Origin: Gilliamella sp. Lep-s35
GTDB taxonomy: Bacteria; Pseudomonadota; Gammaproteobacteria; Enterobacterales; Orbaceae
Direction: 5' to 3'
DNA: 64,000 nucleotides
NCBI RefSeq assembly: GCF_009795845.1
Contig: NZ_WTEX01000002.1
Coordinates: 1 to 64,000, forward strand
The first letter of the stretch is position 1. Each line of letters opens with the position of its first letter. The notes under the pieces are model-generated. The model did no database searches and was not told the DNA's origin. It was given only the letters and a program-made list of their open reading frames with translations. Positions 41,033-49,950 of the stretch are shown one piece after another. The position numbers were made by a program, and so were the translations under genes.

Positions 41033-41074
41033 TTGATTTTACAATCCCAATTTTAAATTTTATAAATTTTCCAG

Positions 41075-41172
41075 TTAAAGGTGACAGTTAGCCCTGTTAC
41101 CAAATTATATAATAAGCTGACTCAATTGCGTTTTGCCTGTTTTTAATCGGTATAATCCATTTTTTACAAGTG
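41075..41172 (-). pseudogene. IS256-family transposase, C-terminal scrap
   Basis: On the minus strand this reads KWIIPIKNRQNAIESAYYII, then after a frameshift FGNRANCHL and a stop. It corresponds to EKWTMPLQN..FGDRINCHL of the remnant at 1376-1590. DNA similarity is obvious over about 100 bases in opposite orientation. Confidence 0.65.
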
Positions 41173-41204
41173 TGTTAATTTAGCCGTAGGAAAACGCCGA
41201 TAGG

Positions 41205-41644
41205 TTACACTTCATGATTAAATTAATTCGCTAAAAACGCATAAGGTGTTTTACCAAAAGTTGCTTTATGCAGTTTATCTAAATAAACATTTATCTAATA
41301 TCTAACAAACAGCAAAGACTGCGTTATTGTTGTTAAAAAGTTTCAGGAAAGCACCGTGTTTATGTAAAAAAATCAAAAAAATCAAATATTATCTAAATTG
41401 CTGTTTTAATTTATCTTCAATGGATTTTTTTACTTTAACCAACGTTTAATTCTATAACTGATGGTTTTATCACATTTGTTCTGACTACTTAAAGGACAAA
41501 AGCTTCAATCGGGGTTTCTTTAAGCATGTTATAAATGGTAGGAAGACTGACCATAAAACGTTTTGCCAAATCAGTGACCGTTATTTTTTCTTTATGATAT
41601 AAGCGCCCTATCGCTTGTTTGTGATAGGGTGTTAGTTTTGTTTT
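41205..41644 (-). pseudogene. IS481-family transposase, decayed
   Basis: The minus strand holds, in order, pieces of one transposase. First is a helix-turn-helix start (41644-41489, about 51 codons: TKLTPYHKQAIGRLYHKEK, then ITVTDLAKRFMVSLPTIYNM, ending FVL-stop). Next, in another frame, comes VKKSIEDKLKQQF near 41425. Then comes HKHGAFLKLFNNN near 41350. Last is the C-terminal KLHKATFGKTPYAFLAN near 41275. Between them are many stops and frameshifts. The order fits the HTH plus integrase-core plan of IS481-type transposases. This explains most of the 41033-41767 gap; the remaining bases to xerD hold nothing I recognise. Confidence 0.68.
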
Positions 41645-41767
41645 TTATGGATATTTATTACAGTCGTTTCTCGAATAACAGTAAACAACGTGAGCAATTG
41701 CTACAAGTAACTTATTGACAGCTAGTATATAATATAAAAAAATAATAGTAATGTAGAGATAATTTTG

Positions 41768-42682
41768 ATGGTTAGTCAAAACACAACCGCCCAAAGCAAA
41801 ATGCTAATAGAACAGTTTTTAGATTCATTATGGTTAGAAAGAAATCTTGCAGAAAATACTATTGAATCTTATAAACTTGATTTGTTAGCATTAAACCAAT
41901 CCTTACAACAACAAAATACTACACTTTTAATAGCTCAAACGATTGATTTACAAAAATTTTTAATGCAACGAGTAGAGGATGGATATAAAGCAAGTAGTTC
42001 AGCACGCTTACTTAGTGCAACCAAACGATTTTTTCAGTATTTATATCAAGAAAATTACCGAACCGATGATCCATCAGCAGTATTGTCATCACCCAAACTA
42101 CCTAAAAAGTTGCCTAAAGATTTAACTGAATCACAAGTTAGTGCTCTACTTGAATCTCCTAGTATAGAAGATCCTATCGAACTTAGAGATAAAGCCATGT
42201 TAGAAGTGCTTTATGCAACAGGTTTACGCGTGTCAGAGCTAGTAAACTTAGAAATGAGTGATATTAGCTTACGACAAGGAGTTATAAGAGTTATTGGAAA
42301 AGGGAATAAAGAACGTTTAGTACCACTAGGTGAAGAAGCTGTTTATTGGCTTGAATATTATTTAAAATATGCCCGAAACGATCTTTTAAAAAATAGCGCT
42401 ATTGATGTACTATTTCCGAGTCGATTAGGCAAAAAAATGACACGACAAACCTTTTGGCATAGAATAAAATACTATGCCATATTGACTGGCATTAATGTTG
42501 AAGCTCTTTCACCGCATGTTGTTCGGCACGCTTTCGCAACCCATTTACTTAATCATGGGGCGGATTTGCGTGTTGTGCAAATGTTGCTTGGACACAGTAG
42601 TCTATCAACAACACAAATTTATACACATGTAGCAACAGAAAGATTAAAACAGTTACATAGCAAACATCATCCTCGAGCATAA
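41768..42682 (+). CDS. xerD: site-specific tyrosine recombinase XerD
   Basis: XerD works with XerC at dif to resolve chromosome dimers under FtsK control. From the ATG at 41768 it is 304 aa. The six catalytic residues are Arg154 (GLRVSEL), Lys178 (IGKGNKE), His250 and Arg253 (PHVVRHAF), His276 (LGHSS) and the nucleophile Tyr285 (TQIYTH). The N-terminal SAM-like core-binding domain is complete. xerD-dsbC-recJ is the E. coli order. Confidence 0.97.
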   Translation: MVSQNTTAQSKMLIEQFLDSLWLERNLAENTIESYKLDLLALNQSLQQQNTTLLIAQTIDLQKFLMQRVEDGYKASSSARLLSATKRFFQYLYQENYRTDDPSAVLSSPKLPKKLPKDLTESQVSALLESPSIEDPIELRDKAMLEVLYATGLRVSELVNLEMSDISLRQGVIRVIGKGNKERLVPLGEEAVYWLEYYLKYARNDLLKNSAIDVLFPSRLGKKMTRQTFWHRIKYYAILTGINVEALSPHVVRHAFATHLLNHGADLRVVQMLLGHSSLSTTQIYTHVATERLKQLHSKHHPRA

Positions 42683-42707
42683 TGCTCGAAAAAATAAGGA
42701 TAATTAA

Positions 42708-43406
42708 ATGAAAAAATTAGTTTTAGGTTTAGGTTTAGCGTTAATATCAACTACCGTACTAGCTAATAATACCGATATTATTAATACAATGGCTAAATTA
42801 GGCTACAGTGATAAAGATATTAAAATTACAAATAGCCCTGTAAACGGTCTAAAAAGTGTTGACACACCTGATGGGGTTTTTTATGTCACAAATGATGGTA
42901 AATACTTAACTCAAGGCCCTATTTATAATTTTCAAAGTGATAAACCTGAAAATATCGCTAATAGCTACAATCTTAAGTTAATAAAATCAATTGAAAACGA
43001 TGCTATCGTTTACAAAGCCAAAAATGAAAAATATATCATTTCAGTCTTTACTGATTATACTTGTCATTACTGTAAACTACTACACGAAAATATCGATAAA
43101 TATTTAGAAGCAGGTATTTCAGTGCACTATTTTGCATTTCCTAGGGCTGGTGCTGATAGTGATGTGGGTAAAAATATGCAATCTATTTGGAGTATGACTA
43201 ACCGAAAGGCAGCATTTGAAAATGCGTATAAAGGCAATACTATTACTCCTGCTAATAGTATGGTTCCTTATGTAACACAACAATTTAATGTTGGTAAAAG
43301 ACTTGGAATTAATGGTACACCTGCAATTATTTTACCTAACGGGCAGTTGGTTTCTGGCTTTGTACCTGCTGATAAATTAATTGGAATTTTAGATAAAAAT
43401 AACTAA
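42708..43406 (+). CDS. dsbC: periplasmic disulfide isomerase DsbC
   Basis: DsbC is a V-shaped dimeric isomerase that corrects wrong disulfides. It is 232 aa: signal peptide (about 1-19, cleavage after VLA), N-terminal dimerisation domain, then a thioredoxin domain with Cys119-His-Tyr-Cys122 and the cis-Pro loop GINGTPAI. E. coli DsbC has a second, structural disulfide (Cys141-Cys163). The matching positions here read SIWSMTN and ANSMV, with Ser at both, so the pair has been lost together. It lies 26 bp behind xerD. Confidence 0.95.
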   Translation: MKKLVLGLGLALISTTVLANNTDIINTMAKLGYSDKDIKITNSPVNGLKSVDTPDGVFYVTNDGKYLTQGPIYNFQSDKPENIANSYNLKLIKSIENDAIVYKAKNEKYIISVFTDYTCHYCKLLHENIDKYLEAGISVHYFAFPRAGADSDVGKNMQSIWSMTNRKAAFENAYKGNTITPANSMVPYVTQQFNVGKRLGINGTPAIILPNGQLVSGFVPADKLIGILDKNN

Positions 43407-43491
43407 ATAACAATTAGTAACTTATCACTTGTTGAAAATTGAAATATAACGACAAAATACATGCTAGTGCCAATACGCTAGCATATAAAAT

Positions 43492-45228
43492 ATGAAAAAA
43501 AATAAATTAAAACATCGTAAATTATCAGGATTGCATCCAAAGTTTTCTGATGATATCCCATTATTGTTACAACGAATTTATGCTTTACGTGGCGTTACTA
43601 GTATGCAAGAGCTTGACTACGCTACACGTAATTTATGTAATTACGATAAACTAGATGGTATAAAAAAAGCCGTTGAAATTCTTTATTTAGCGATGAAGAA
43701 TAATGAAAAAATCATAATTGTTGGTGATTTTGATACAGATGGAGCAACAAGTACGGCTTTAATCATCAAAGCACTTAAAAATATGGGGTGCCAGTTTGTT
43801 GATTATATCATACCTGATCGCTTTGAAGATGGTTATGGATTAAGCGTTTCAATTGTAAAAAAAGCTATTTTACAAAATGCACAGCTTATTATTACTGTTG
43901 ATAATGGTATTTCTGCCATTGAAGCTGTTGATTTTGCTAAACAATCAAACTTATTTGTTATTATTACTGATCACCATTTATGTCCAGAACAATTACCCAA
44001 TGCAGATGCGATAATTAATCCTAATTTACCCAATTGCGATTTTCCATCTAAGCATTTAGCAGGAGTGGGTGTAGCTTTTTATTTTATGCTTGCTTTACGT
44101 GCAAAATTACGTAAAGAAAATTGGTTCACTGATAATAATTTGACCGAATATAATGTAACAAATTTACTCGATTTAGTGGCACTAGGTACGATTGCTGACG
44201 TAGTTAAACTAGATCACAATAATCGTATTTTAGTATACCAAGGCGTGAATAGAATTAGAGCAGGCTATTGTAGCGAAGGAATCAAAGCCTTATTACATGT
44301 AGCCAAAAAGGAGCCTGCTAGTGTTACTTCAACAGATTTAGCTTTTTATATTGCACCTAGATTAAATGCTGCTGGCAGAATGGATAATATGACATTAGGT
44401 GTCGAATTGTTGCTTTGTGATAATTATGATTTAGCAATCAGCAAAGCAACCGATCTTGATAACCTCAATAGCGATAGAAAATTGATTGAGCAAACGATGC
44501 ATCAAGAAGCTTTATTATTTATTGATGAAATTGAAAAACAAAACATATCAATTCCTAGCTTACTGGTTTTTCATCACCCTGAGTGGCATCAAGGTATTAT
44601 TGGTATTTTATCTTCACGTTTAAAAGATAAATATCATCGGCCTGTTATATCTTTTGCTTCCACTCAAGACGGTTTTTTAAAAGGTTCTGGGCGCTCAATT
44701 AAGGGAGTTCATTTGCGTGATCTTATGGATGAATTAAATCATCAACACCCTGATTTAATAGTAAGTTTTGGTGGTCACGCAATGGCAGTTGGATTAACCA
44801 TACGAGAAGAAGATTTAGCGCGTTTTAGAAATAGCTTTGAGGCCCTTTTAAACACACGATTACATCCCGAATTACTAGATCCTATCATTGAAACTGATGG
44901 TGAAATAGATACTCAAGATTTTACTTATGCAATTGCCAAACAGTTAAAAGAATCAGGGCCATGGGGAGAAGGGTTTTATACGCCAATTTTTGATGGTGAG
45001 TTTATTATTCATCAACAGCGATTATTTGCTGATAAGCATCTGAAACTACTACTAGAACCTTTAAATGGAGGCCCACTCATCGAAGGCGTTTTTTTCAATG
45101 TGAATCGACAGCTATGGCCAGATCACTCAATAAAAAATGTAAAAGTGGTTTATCACTTAGATGTCGATGAATTTCGTGGCAATCAAGCTCCGCAATTAAT
45201 GATTAAACATCTATGGCCTATCGCATAA
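43492..45228 (+). CDS. recJ: single-stranded-DNA-specific 5'-3' exonuclease RecJ
   Basis: RecJ degrades single-stranded DNA 5' to 3' in RecF-pathway recombination and mismatch repair. It is 578 aa. DHH-family motifs are GDFDTDGATST (about 83-93), TVDNGISA, ITDHHLCP (the DHH) and the DHHA1 motif SFGGHAMAVG; the C-terminal OB-fold is present. A small inverted repeat (ATGCTAG/CTAGCAT, 43461-43484) stands just before the start codon, and no ribosome binding site is obvious, so translation may be low or coupled. Confidence 0.96.
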   Translation: MKKNKLKHRKLSGLHPKFSDDIPLLLQRIYALRGVTSMQELDYATRNLCNYDKLDGIKKAVEILYLAMKNNEKIIIVGDFDTDGATSTALIIKALKNMGCQFVDYIIPDRFEDGYGLSVSIVKKAILQNAQLIITVDNGISAIEAVDFAKQSNLFVIITDHHLCPEQLPNADAIINPNLPNCDFPSKHLAGVGVAFYFMLALRAKLRKENWFTDNNLTEYNVTNLLDLVALGTIADVVKLDHNNRILVYQGVNRIRAGYCSEGIKALLHVAKKEPASVTSTDLAFYIAPRLNAAGRMDNMTLGVELLLCDNYDLAISKATDLDNLNSDRKLIEQTMHQEALLFIDEIEKQNISIPSLLVFHHPEWHQGIIGILSSRLKDKYHRPVISFASTQDGFLKGSGRSIKGVHLRDLMDELNHQHPDLIVSFGGHAMAVGLTIREEDLARFRNSFEALLNTRLHPELLDPIIETDGEIDTQDFTYAIAKQLKESGPWGEGFYTPIFDGEFIIHQQRLFADKHLKLLLEPLNGGPLIEGVFFNVNRQLWPDHSIKNVKVVYHLDVDEFRGNQAPQLMIKHLWPIA

Positions 45229-45349
45229 GCAAGTGGAATGGATTATAATTACATAATTACGTTAAATTTACACCTAATTACTAGCTAAATTGACAATAGT
45301 TATCCAACATTACCAATATAAAAATTATACTACGTATTAAGGACTAAAA

Positions 45350-46741
45350 ATGCATATTCATATTCTTGGAATTTGTGGCACATTTATGGCAGGGATTGCA
45401 TTAATCGCCCGTTCTTTAGGTCATAAAGTAACTGGATCTGATAAAAATGTTTACCCACCAATGAGTACGCTTTTACAAAAAGAGCATATTGATATTATTG
45501 AAGGGTATGATCCATCACAACTGACGTCTACACCTGATTTAGTCATTATCGGCAATGCCTTATCAAGAGGAAATCCTTGTGTTGAATATATTTTAGATAA
45601 TAATATTCCTTATATTTCAGCACCCCAATGGCTACATGATAATGTGCTATGCAACCGCTGGGTTATTGCGGTTGCAGGTACTCATGGTAAAACCACAACT
45701 GCAGGAATGGTCAATTGGATTTTAGAAAAACAAGGCTATAAACAAGGCTTTGTGATTGGTGGAGTACCGGGTAATTTTGAAGTTTCAGCAAGATTAGGCG
45801 AAGGCAACTTTTTTGTTATTGAAGCTGACGAATATGACTGCTCATTTTTTGATAAACGTTCAAAATTCATGCACTACTGCCCTAAAACACTTATCATGAA
45901 TAATTTGGAATTTGATCATGCTGATATTTTTGATGATCTCAGTTCAATCCAAAAACAATTCCATCATTTAGTTCGTTTAGTGCCAAGCAAAGGGCTTATT
46001 ATTTCTCCGCAAGAAGATATAAATTTAAAACCGGTATTGGCAAAAGGTTGTTGGAGTGAACAAACATTTACTGAATCAGAAACAGGTTGGTTAGCACACC
46101 GCATCAATAACGATGCAAGCCATTTTGCTGTTTACTATAAAAATCAAAAAGTAGGCGAAGTAGAATATTCATTAGTAGGCGAACATAATATGCATAATGC
46201 TTTAATGGCAATCGCAGCTGCTCATAACGTAGGAATTGCTCCTGCGGATGCTTGTTTAGCATTAGGCTCATTTGTCAATGCCAAAAGACGCTTAGAACTC
46301 TATGGGGAAGTTAATAATATCGAAATCTATGACGACTTTGCTCATCACCCAACAGCAATTTTAGCAACATTAGAAGCATTACGTAGCAAAACTGGAGCAA
46401 ATCGTCGTATATTAGCTGTTCTCGAACCGCGTTCAAACACTATGAAATTAGGTGTATCTAAAGATGAGCTTGCTCCATCACTTGGCCGTGCTGACGAAAT
46501 ATTTATCTTTCAACCAGAACAATTGCCTTGGTTAGTTGCCGATGTCGTTGATGCTTGTATTCAACCTGCTCACTGGACGGGTGATATTGATTTACTGGTT
46601 GAAATGATCACAAAATCAGCTAAACCAACAGATGCTATCTTAATTATGAGCAACGGTGGTTTTAATGGCATCCATAAAAAGATTTTAGATAGTCTAGAAA
46701 AAAAGCAAATCAAAGCGCAAGAAGAACAACCATTAATTTAA
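45350..46741 (+). CDS. mpl: UDP-MurNAc:L-Ala-gamma-D-Glu-mDAP ligase (Mpl)
   Basis: Mpl re-attaches the recycled tripeptide to UDP-MurNAc, short-cutting wall synthesis. It is 463 aa. The Mur-ligase ATP loop is [12 protein letters not shown] at about 111-122. MHIHILGICGTFMAGIALIA is the Mpl-type N-terminus that separates it from MurC, and the C-terminal DDFAHHPTAI is intact. It is a single gene between recJ and the dead XRE gene and complements the de novo ligases in the dcw cluster. Confidence 0.96.
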   Translation: MHIHILGICGTFMAGIALIARSLGHKVTGSDKNVYPPMSTLLQKEHIDIIEGYDPSQLTSTPDLVIIGNALSRGNPCVEYILDNNIPYISAPQWLHDNVLCNRWVIAVAGTHGKTTTAGMVNWILEKQGYKQGFVIGGVPGNFEVSARLGEGNFFVIEADEYDCSFFDKRSKFMHYCPKTLIMNNLEFDHADIFDDLSSIQKQFHHLVRLVPSKGLIISPQEDINLKPVLAKGCWSEQTFTESETGWLAHRINNDASHFAVYYKNQKVGEVEYSLVGEHNMHNALMAIAAAHNVGIAPADACLALGSFVNAKRRLELYGEVNNIEIYDDFAHHPTAILATLEALRSKTGANRRILAVLEPRSNTMKLGVSKDELAPSLGRADEIFIFQPEQLPWLVADVVDACIQPAHWTGDIDLLVEMITKSAKPTDAILIMSNGGFNGIHKKILDSLEKKQIKAQEEQPLI

Positions 46742-46766
46742 TAACAGTATATTAATCGCGAGAAAA

Positions 46767-46790
46767 GATATGCCTGTCACATGGCATATC
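46767..46790. promoter_or_regulatory. 24-bp palindrome upstream of the XRE remnant
   Basis: A perfect 8-bp inverted repeat GATATGCC/GGCATATC separated by eight bases lies 16 bp before the ATG of the broken XRE-type gene. Such positions often hold the autoregulatory operator of XRE/HipB-type repressors. It could instead be the transcription end of mpl, but no T-run follows. Confidence 0.4.
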
Positions 46791-46806
46791 CTACAAAGGA
46801 TATATC

Positions 46807-47200
46807 ATGAATGAAAATATCGACATAATTGCCATGTTATGTCGCAGAATAAAAATGGCTAGAATTGAAAAGAACTTATCTCAGCAAGAACTTGCTAGAA
46901 AAGCTGAAATTGGGATTGCAACAATCAAACGAATTGAGTAAGGTGAATCAATTACATTCCTAGATTACAAACATTAATTTCTGTTCTGCGTGGATTAGAT
47001 GAGCTTGATCAGTTTAATAATTTACTTGCTTATAATGAACTTATTCACAACACATCGATAGAACAACCAAAACGAAAAAGAAGACAAAAAACAATAAAAA
47101 CAGAAAAAGTAAATGTGCTAACAGAAAATGATTTTCTGCGTTCTGAAGTCAATACTATGCGCTGGAAGCATTAAATCAAATCAACCAAGTACACTTATAA
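46807..47200 (+). pseudogene. XRE-family transcriptional regulator, frameshifted
   Basis: The frame starts MNENIDIIAMLCRRIKMARI and gives a good XRE helix-turn-helix (NLSQQELARKAEIGIATIKRIE). A TAA at 46938-46940 stands where family members have Gln, and a frameshift follows within about 20 bases. The continuation LQTLISVLRGLDELDQFNNL and a basic stretch (QPKRKRRQK) are in another frame, and a last shift leads to ALEALNQINQVHL. The layout resembles HipB-like antitoxin or standalone regulators; no HipA partner is present. It fills the 46742-47228 gap. Confidence 0.8.
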
Positions 47201-47228
47201 TTAACTACCGCTGATTAAAACTATTTAA

Positions 47229-47258
47229 GTCTTGGCCGATTACAAAATCGGCCAAGAC
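47229..47258 (-). terminator. hairpin terminator of sdaA
   Basis: A perfect 13-bp stem (47229-47241 with 47246-47258) with a 4-base loop lies 20 bp after the sdaA stop. The tail on the minus strand is only TTAAATAG, so termination may be incomplete or the hairpin may protect the mRNA end. Confidence 0.65.
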
Positions 47259-47278
47259 AATACAACAAATAACGAAAG

Positions 47279-48646
47279 CTAATTACAATGAACAGTAATT
47301 GCAAGTCCACCACGCGATGTTTCTCGATATTTGGCATTCATATCTTTACCTGTTTCATACATCGTTTTAATTACTTTGTCTAACGATACTTTGGCGGCTG
47401 TGATTCGTCTTAAAGCCATTCTTGTTGCATTGATTGATTTTACTGCAGCAATCGCATTACGCTCAATACAAGGTACCTGCACTTGACCAGCAACAGGATC
47501 ACAAGTCAATCCTAAGTTATGCTCCATCGCAATTTCAGCAGCCATACAAACTTGCTCAGGATTCCCACCTAAAAGTTCAGCAAGTCCAGCTGCAGCCATA
47601 GAACAAGCAACGCCAACCTCGCCTTGACAACCAACTTCTGCACCAGAAATCGATGCATTAATTTGGTAAAGTTGCCCAATAGCACCACATGTCAAAAAGA
47701 ATCGAATGTAAATATCAGGTGTTACTTCGTTGATAAATTTATCATAATAAGCAAGTACTGCAGGAATAATGCCACATGCCCCATTTGTTGGTGCTGTCAC
47801 CACACGTCCACCCGCGGCATTTTCTTCACTTACGGCAAGTGCAAACATATTTACCCAATCAATAATAACCATTGGATCACTAATAATTTTATCTTTAGTA
47901 GTAGACAATTGACGATATAATGAAAACGCACGACGAGGAACTTTAAGAGGCCCAGGTAATAACCCTTCGGTATTCATTCCACGCTTAATACACTCTAAAA
48001 TAGTCTGCCCAACACGAGAAAAATACGCATCAATCTCTTCATAAGAGTGCAGTTGCAGCTCATTTTTCATCATAATACTAGAAATTGATAATGAGTGATC
48101 TTCACAATGTTTTAATAATTGCTCAGCTGAAGCGAATGGATAAGGAAGTTTTACAGAATCTTGCTCTTGTTGACCAAATTTTTCCTCTTCAACAATTTTG
48201 CCTCCTCCGACAGAGTAATATGTTTTTTGAAATAATAATGTATTTCCATTATAGGCACTTAGCGTCATACCGTTTTCGTGTAACGGTAAAAATTTTGAAT
48301 GAAACATCATACAACTATCCAAAGGAAAATCGATTTCATAACGATTATTATAAATAGGTAAGCGGCCAGTTTGGCTCAATTTCTCGATAAAAACAGGGAT
48401 ATTATCAATATTAACAATATCAGGCATTTCACCAGCTAACCCCATAATGATAGCAATATCAGTTTGATGGCCTTTACCAGTTAACGACAAAGAACCATAA
48501 ACATCCGCCACAATTTTTGTTACTGACGGCATTATTTCGTTACTAATAAGTTGATCTATAAATGCTTTCCCTGCTCTCATTGGTCCTACTGTATGCGAAC
48601 TTGAAGGTCCAATACCAATTTTAAATATTTCAAATACCGAACTCAT
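47279..48646 (-). CDS. sdaA: L-serine dehydratase (iron-sulfur type)
   Basis: This enzyme deaminates L-serine to pyruvate and ammonia with an oxygen-sensitive [4Fe-4S] cluster. From the ATG at 48646 (AAGGA site) it is 455 aa. The N-terminal [20 protein letters not shown] and the cluster cysteines in [18 protein letters not shown] and LTCDPVAGQ are visible. It is the single-chain SdaA/SdaB type; the position behind an sdaC-like gene matches E. coli sdaC-sdaB. Its upstream transporter partner is destroyed, so any shared promoter is gone and expression must come from the 48647-48811 gap or from the IS. Confidence 0.95.
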   Translation of the reverse strand: MSSVFEIFKIGIGPSSSHTVGPMRAGKAFIDQLISNEIMPSVTKIVADVYGSLSLTGKGHQTDIAIIMGLAGEMPDIVNIDNIPVFIEKLSQTGRLPIYNNRYEIDFPLDSCMMFHSKFLPLHENGMTLSAYNGNTLLFQKTYYSVGGGKIVEEEKFGQQEQDSVKLPYPFASAEQLLKHCEDHSLSISSIMMKNELQLHSYEEIDAYFSRVGQTILECIKRGMNTEGLLPGPLKVPRRAFSLYRQLSTTKDKIISDPMVIIDWVNMFALAVSEENAAGGRVVTAPTNGACGIIPAVLAYYDKFINEVTPDIYIRFFLTCGAIGQLYQINASISGAEVGCQGEVGVACSMAAAGLAELLGGNPEQVCMAAEIAMEHNLGLTCDPVAGQVQVPCIERNAIAAVKSINATRMALRRITAAKVSLDKVIKTMYETGKDMNAKYRETSRGGLAITVHCN

Positions 48647-48811
48647 ATTTTTTCCTTTTTGAGGCTGCACAAATAAATCGTGCTAGCCTAATTATATCTT
48701 TATAAATTTACTTATAATCTATTTTATTAATAAAACACCACTCATCGACATATACTAACCAATTTTGCCGATCAAAAACGAATAAATTATCTATAGTCAA
48801 TTAAGCAAATT

Positions 48812-49044
48812 TTACAATAAATTATAGATAGCTGCTGAAATCGCAACAACACCCATCACAACAATAAAAATATTACTTAACTTGCCACAATATTTTGCCA
48901 AAACAGGTAATTTATGAATGGCATACATTGGCATCAAAAACAATAATATTGCTAAAATTGGACCGCCAAGTGACTCAATCAAACCTAAAATGCTTGGATT
49001 AAGCGTTGCAACGCCCCATGCTGTTACAAACATAAAGACAATAG
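48812..49044 (-). pseudogene. sdaC: serine transporter SdaC, C-terminal stub
   Basis: The last 77 or so codons of an SdaC-type serine:H+ symporter remain: VTAWGVATLNPSILGLIESL, FLMPMYAIHKLPVLAKY and two membrane segments to the stop. The full protein is about 430 aa; everything before this point is replaced by the IS3 right end at 49045. The other side of the IS (49951 on) is not sdaC, so the 5' part was deleted, not just separated. An open frame continues from inside the IS into the stub but cannot give a working transporter. Confidence 0.92.
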
Positions 49045-49062
49045 TGGAATGGCAACACATTT

Positions 49063-49594
49063 TCAAACAAAACAATTAAAGGGTAAGTGTTTTTTAAATT
49101 CAACGGGAGGCAAGTAGCCTAGCGAAGAATGTAATCGTTTATGATTATACCAATAAGCATAAGCCGAAAAAGCTCGTTGTAACTCAGCCGTTGAGTTAAA
49201 ACGTTGGCCTTTTACAAATTCCGTTTTAATTGTTTTAAATGTCGCTTCCGCTACCGCATTGTCATGCAGCGGTTTCATTCACTTCCGTAGTGTGAGATTG
49301 ATAGCGTTTAACGGTGTATTTTGATATTAACAATAAGGCTTTCATCACCCGAGCAATGTAACGGCGTGACACCCAAATATTCTCTTTCTGTAAATCAAAA
49401 CGAATTCGCCTTGTGCCATAAGACTGATAGCTACGATTAAATAGTGTCACGATTTTATCGGCATAAAGCCCTACTGATTTTTGTCTATTCAATTTACACT
49501 GATAATAAGCATAATATCTTGATAATCCTAAATATTGACATAGTTTTGTTATGCTATAACGATGTCGATTTGCTTTTAGGATAGCGATTTTCGC
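49063..49594 (-). pseudogene. IS3-family transposase OrfB with internal deletion
   Basis: The first part (to TVKRYQSHTTEVNET) matches the 38-kb copy. At about 49270 it jumps to HDNAVAEATFKTIKTEFVKG and ends YLPPVEFKKHLPFNCFV, in a shifted frame. The missing stretch would hold the first two catalytic Asp residues; only the Glu region remains. A complete OrfB of this type is near 280 aa. Confidence 0.88.
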
Positions 49595-49875
49595 CCTATT
49601 ATCAGTGCTGCTTGCTTTAGGATATCGTTTTCCATACGGAGTTGTTTAAGCTCTTTGCGCAACGCGATTAACTCTTGTTCTTGTGGACTGCGATTATCTT
49701 TTGTTTTAAATGAGCCGCTTTGGCTTGCTTGCGTTATCCAACGGTCCAATGCTGATGGTGTCAAATCATATTCTGCAACGATTTCACTACGTGATTTACC
49801 ATGTTGATAAAGACTGACCATTTGCTGTTTAAAATCATCTGTGAATGTTCGTCTTTTGCGTTTAATCTTATTCAT
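49576..49875 (-). CDS. IS3-family transposase OrfA
   Basis: This is an intact 99-aa OrfA with an N-terminal helix-turn-helix (RRTFTDDFKQQMVSLYQ, SALDRWITQAS) and a heptad-like C-terminus (LIALRKELKQLRMENDILKQ) for multimerisation with OrfB. GGAAC precedes the ATG. It overlaps the start of the orfB frame, as needed for the programmed -1 frameshift of IS3 elements. Without a whole OrfB it could act only as a repressor or on related copies. Confidence 0.92.
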   Translation of the reverse strand: MNKIKRKRRTFTDDFKQQMVSLYQHGKSRSEIVAEYDLTPSALDRWITQASQSGSFKTKDNRSPQEQELIALRKELKQLRMENDILKQAALIIGRKSLS

Positions 49876-49950
49876 ATTTGTTCCTTTTTTAGTTGTGATA
49901 AGTTTACCTTACCCCTTAAAAAAGTTGTATGATTTAGTGTGGCCGATCCA

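Larger units (their letters stand above)
49045..49950 (-). mobile_element. IS3-family element, internally deleted
   Basis: The element runs from its left inverted repeat at 49950 (TGGATCGGCCACACTAAA on the minus strand) to an imperfect right repeat ending at 49045 (TGTGTTGCCATTCCA; 11 of 15 bases match). No target duplication flanks it (atag on one side, ggct on the other). orfA is intact, but orfB has lost its centre, so the 906-bp element cannot move itself. Its left end abuts IS481 debris, its right end the sdaC stub. Confidence 0.88.

Noticed and set aside
41230-41275. Palindromic GCATAAGG...GCTTTATGC units at 12.05, 41.25 and 49.98 kb as a new REP-like family
   Set aside because: All three translate on the minus strand to the C-terminus of IS481-type transposases, so shared descent from a mobile element explains them better than a structural repeat.
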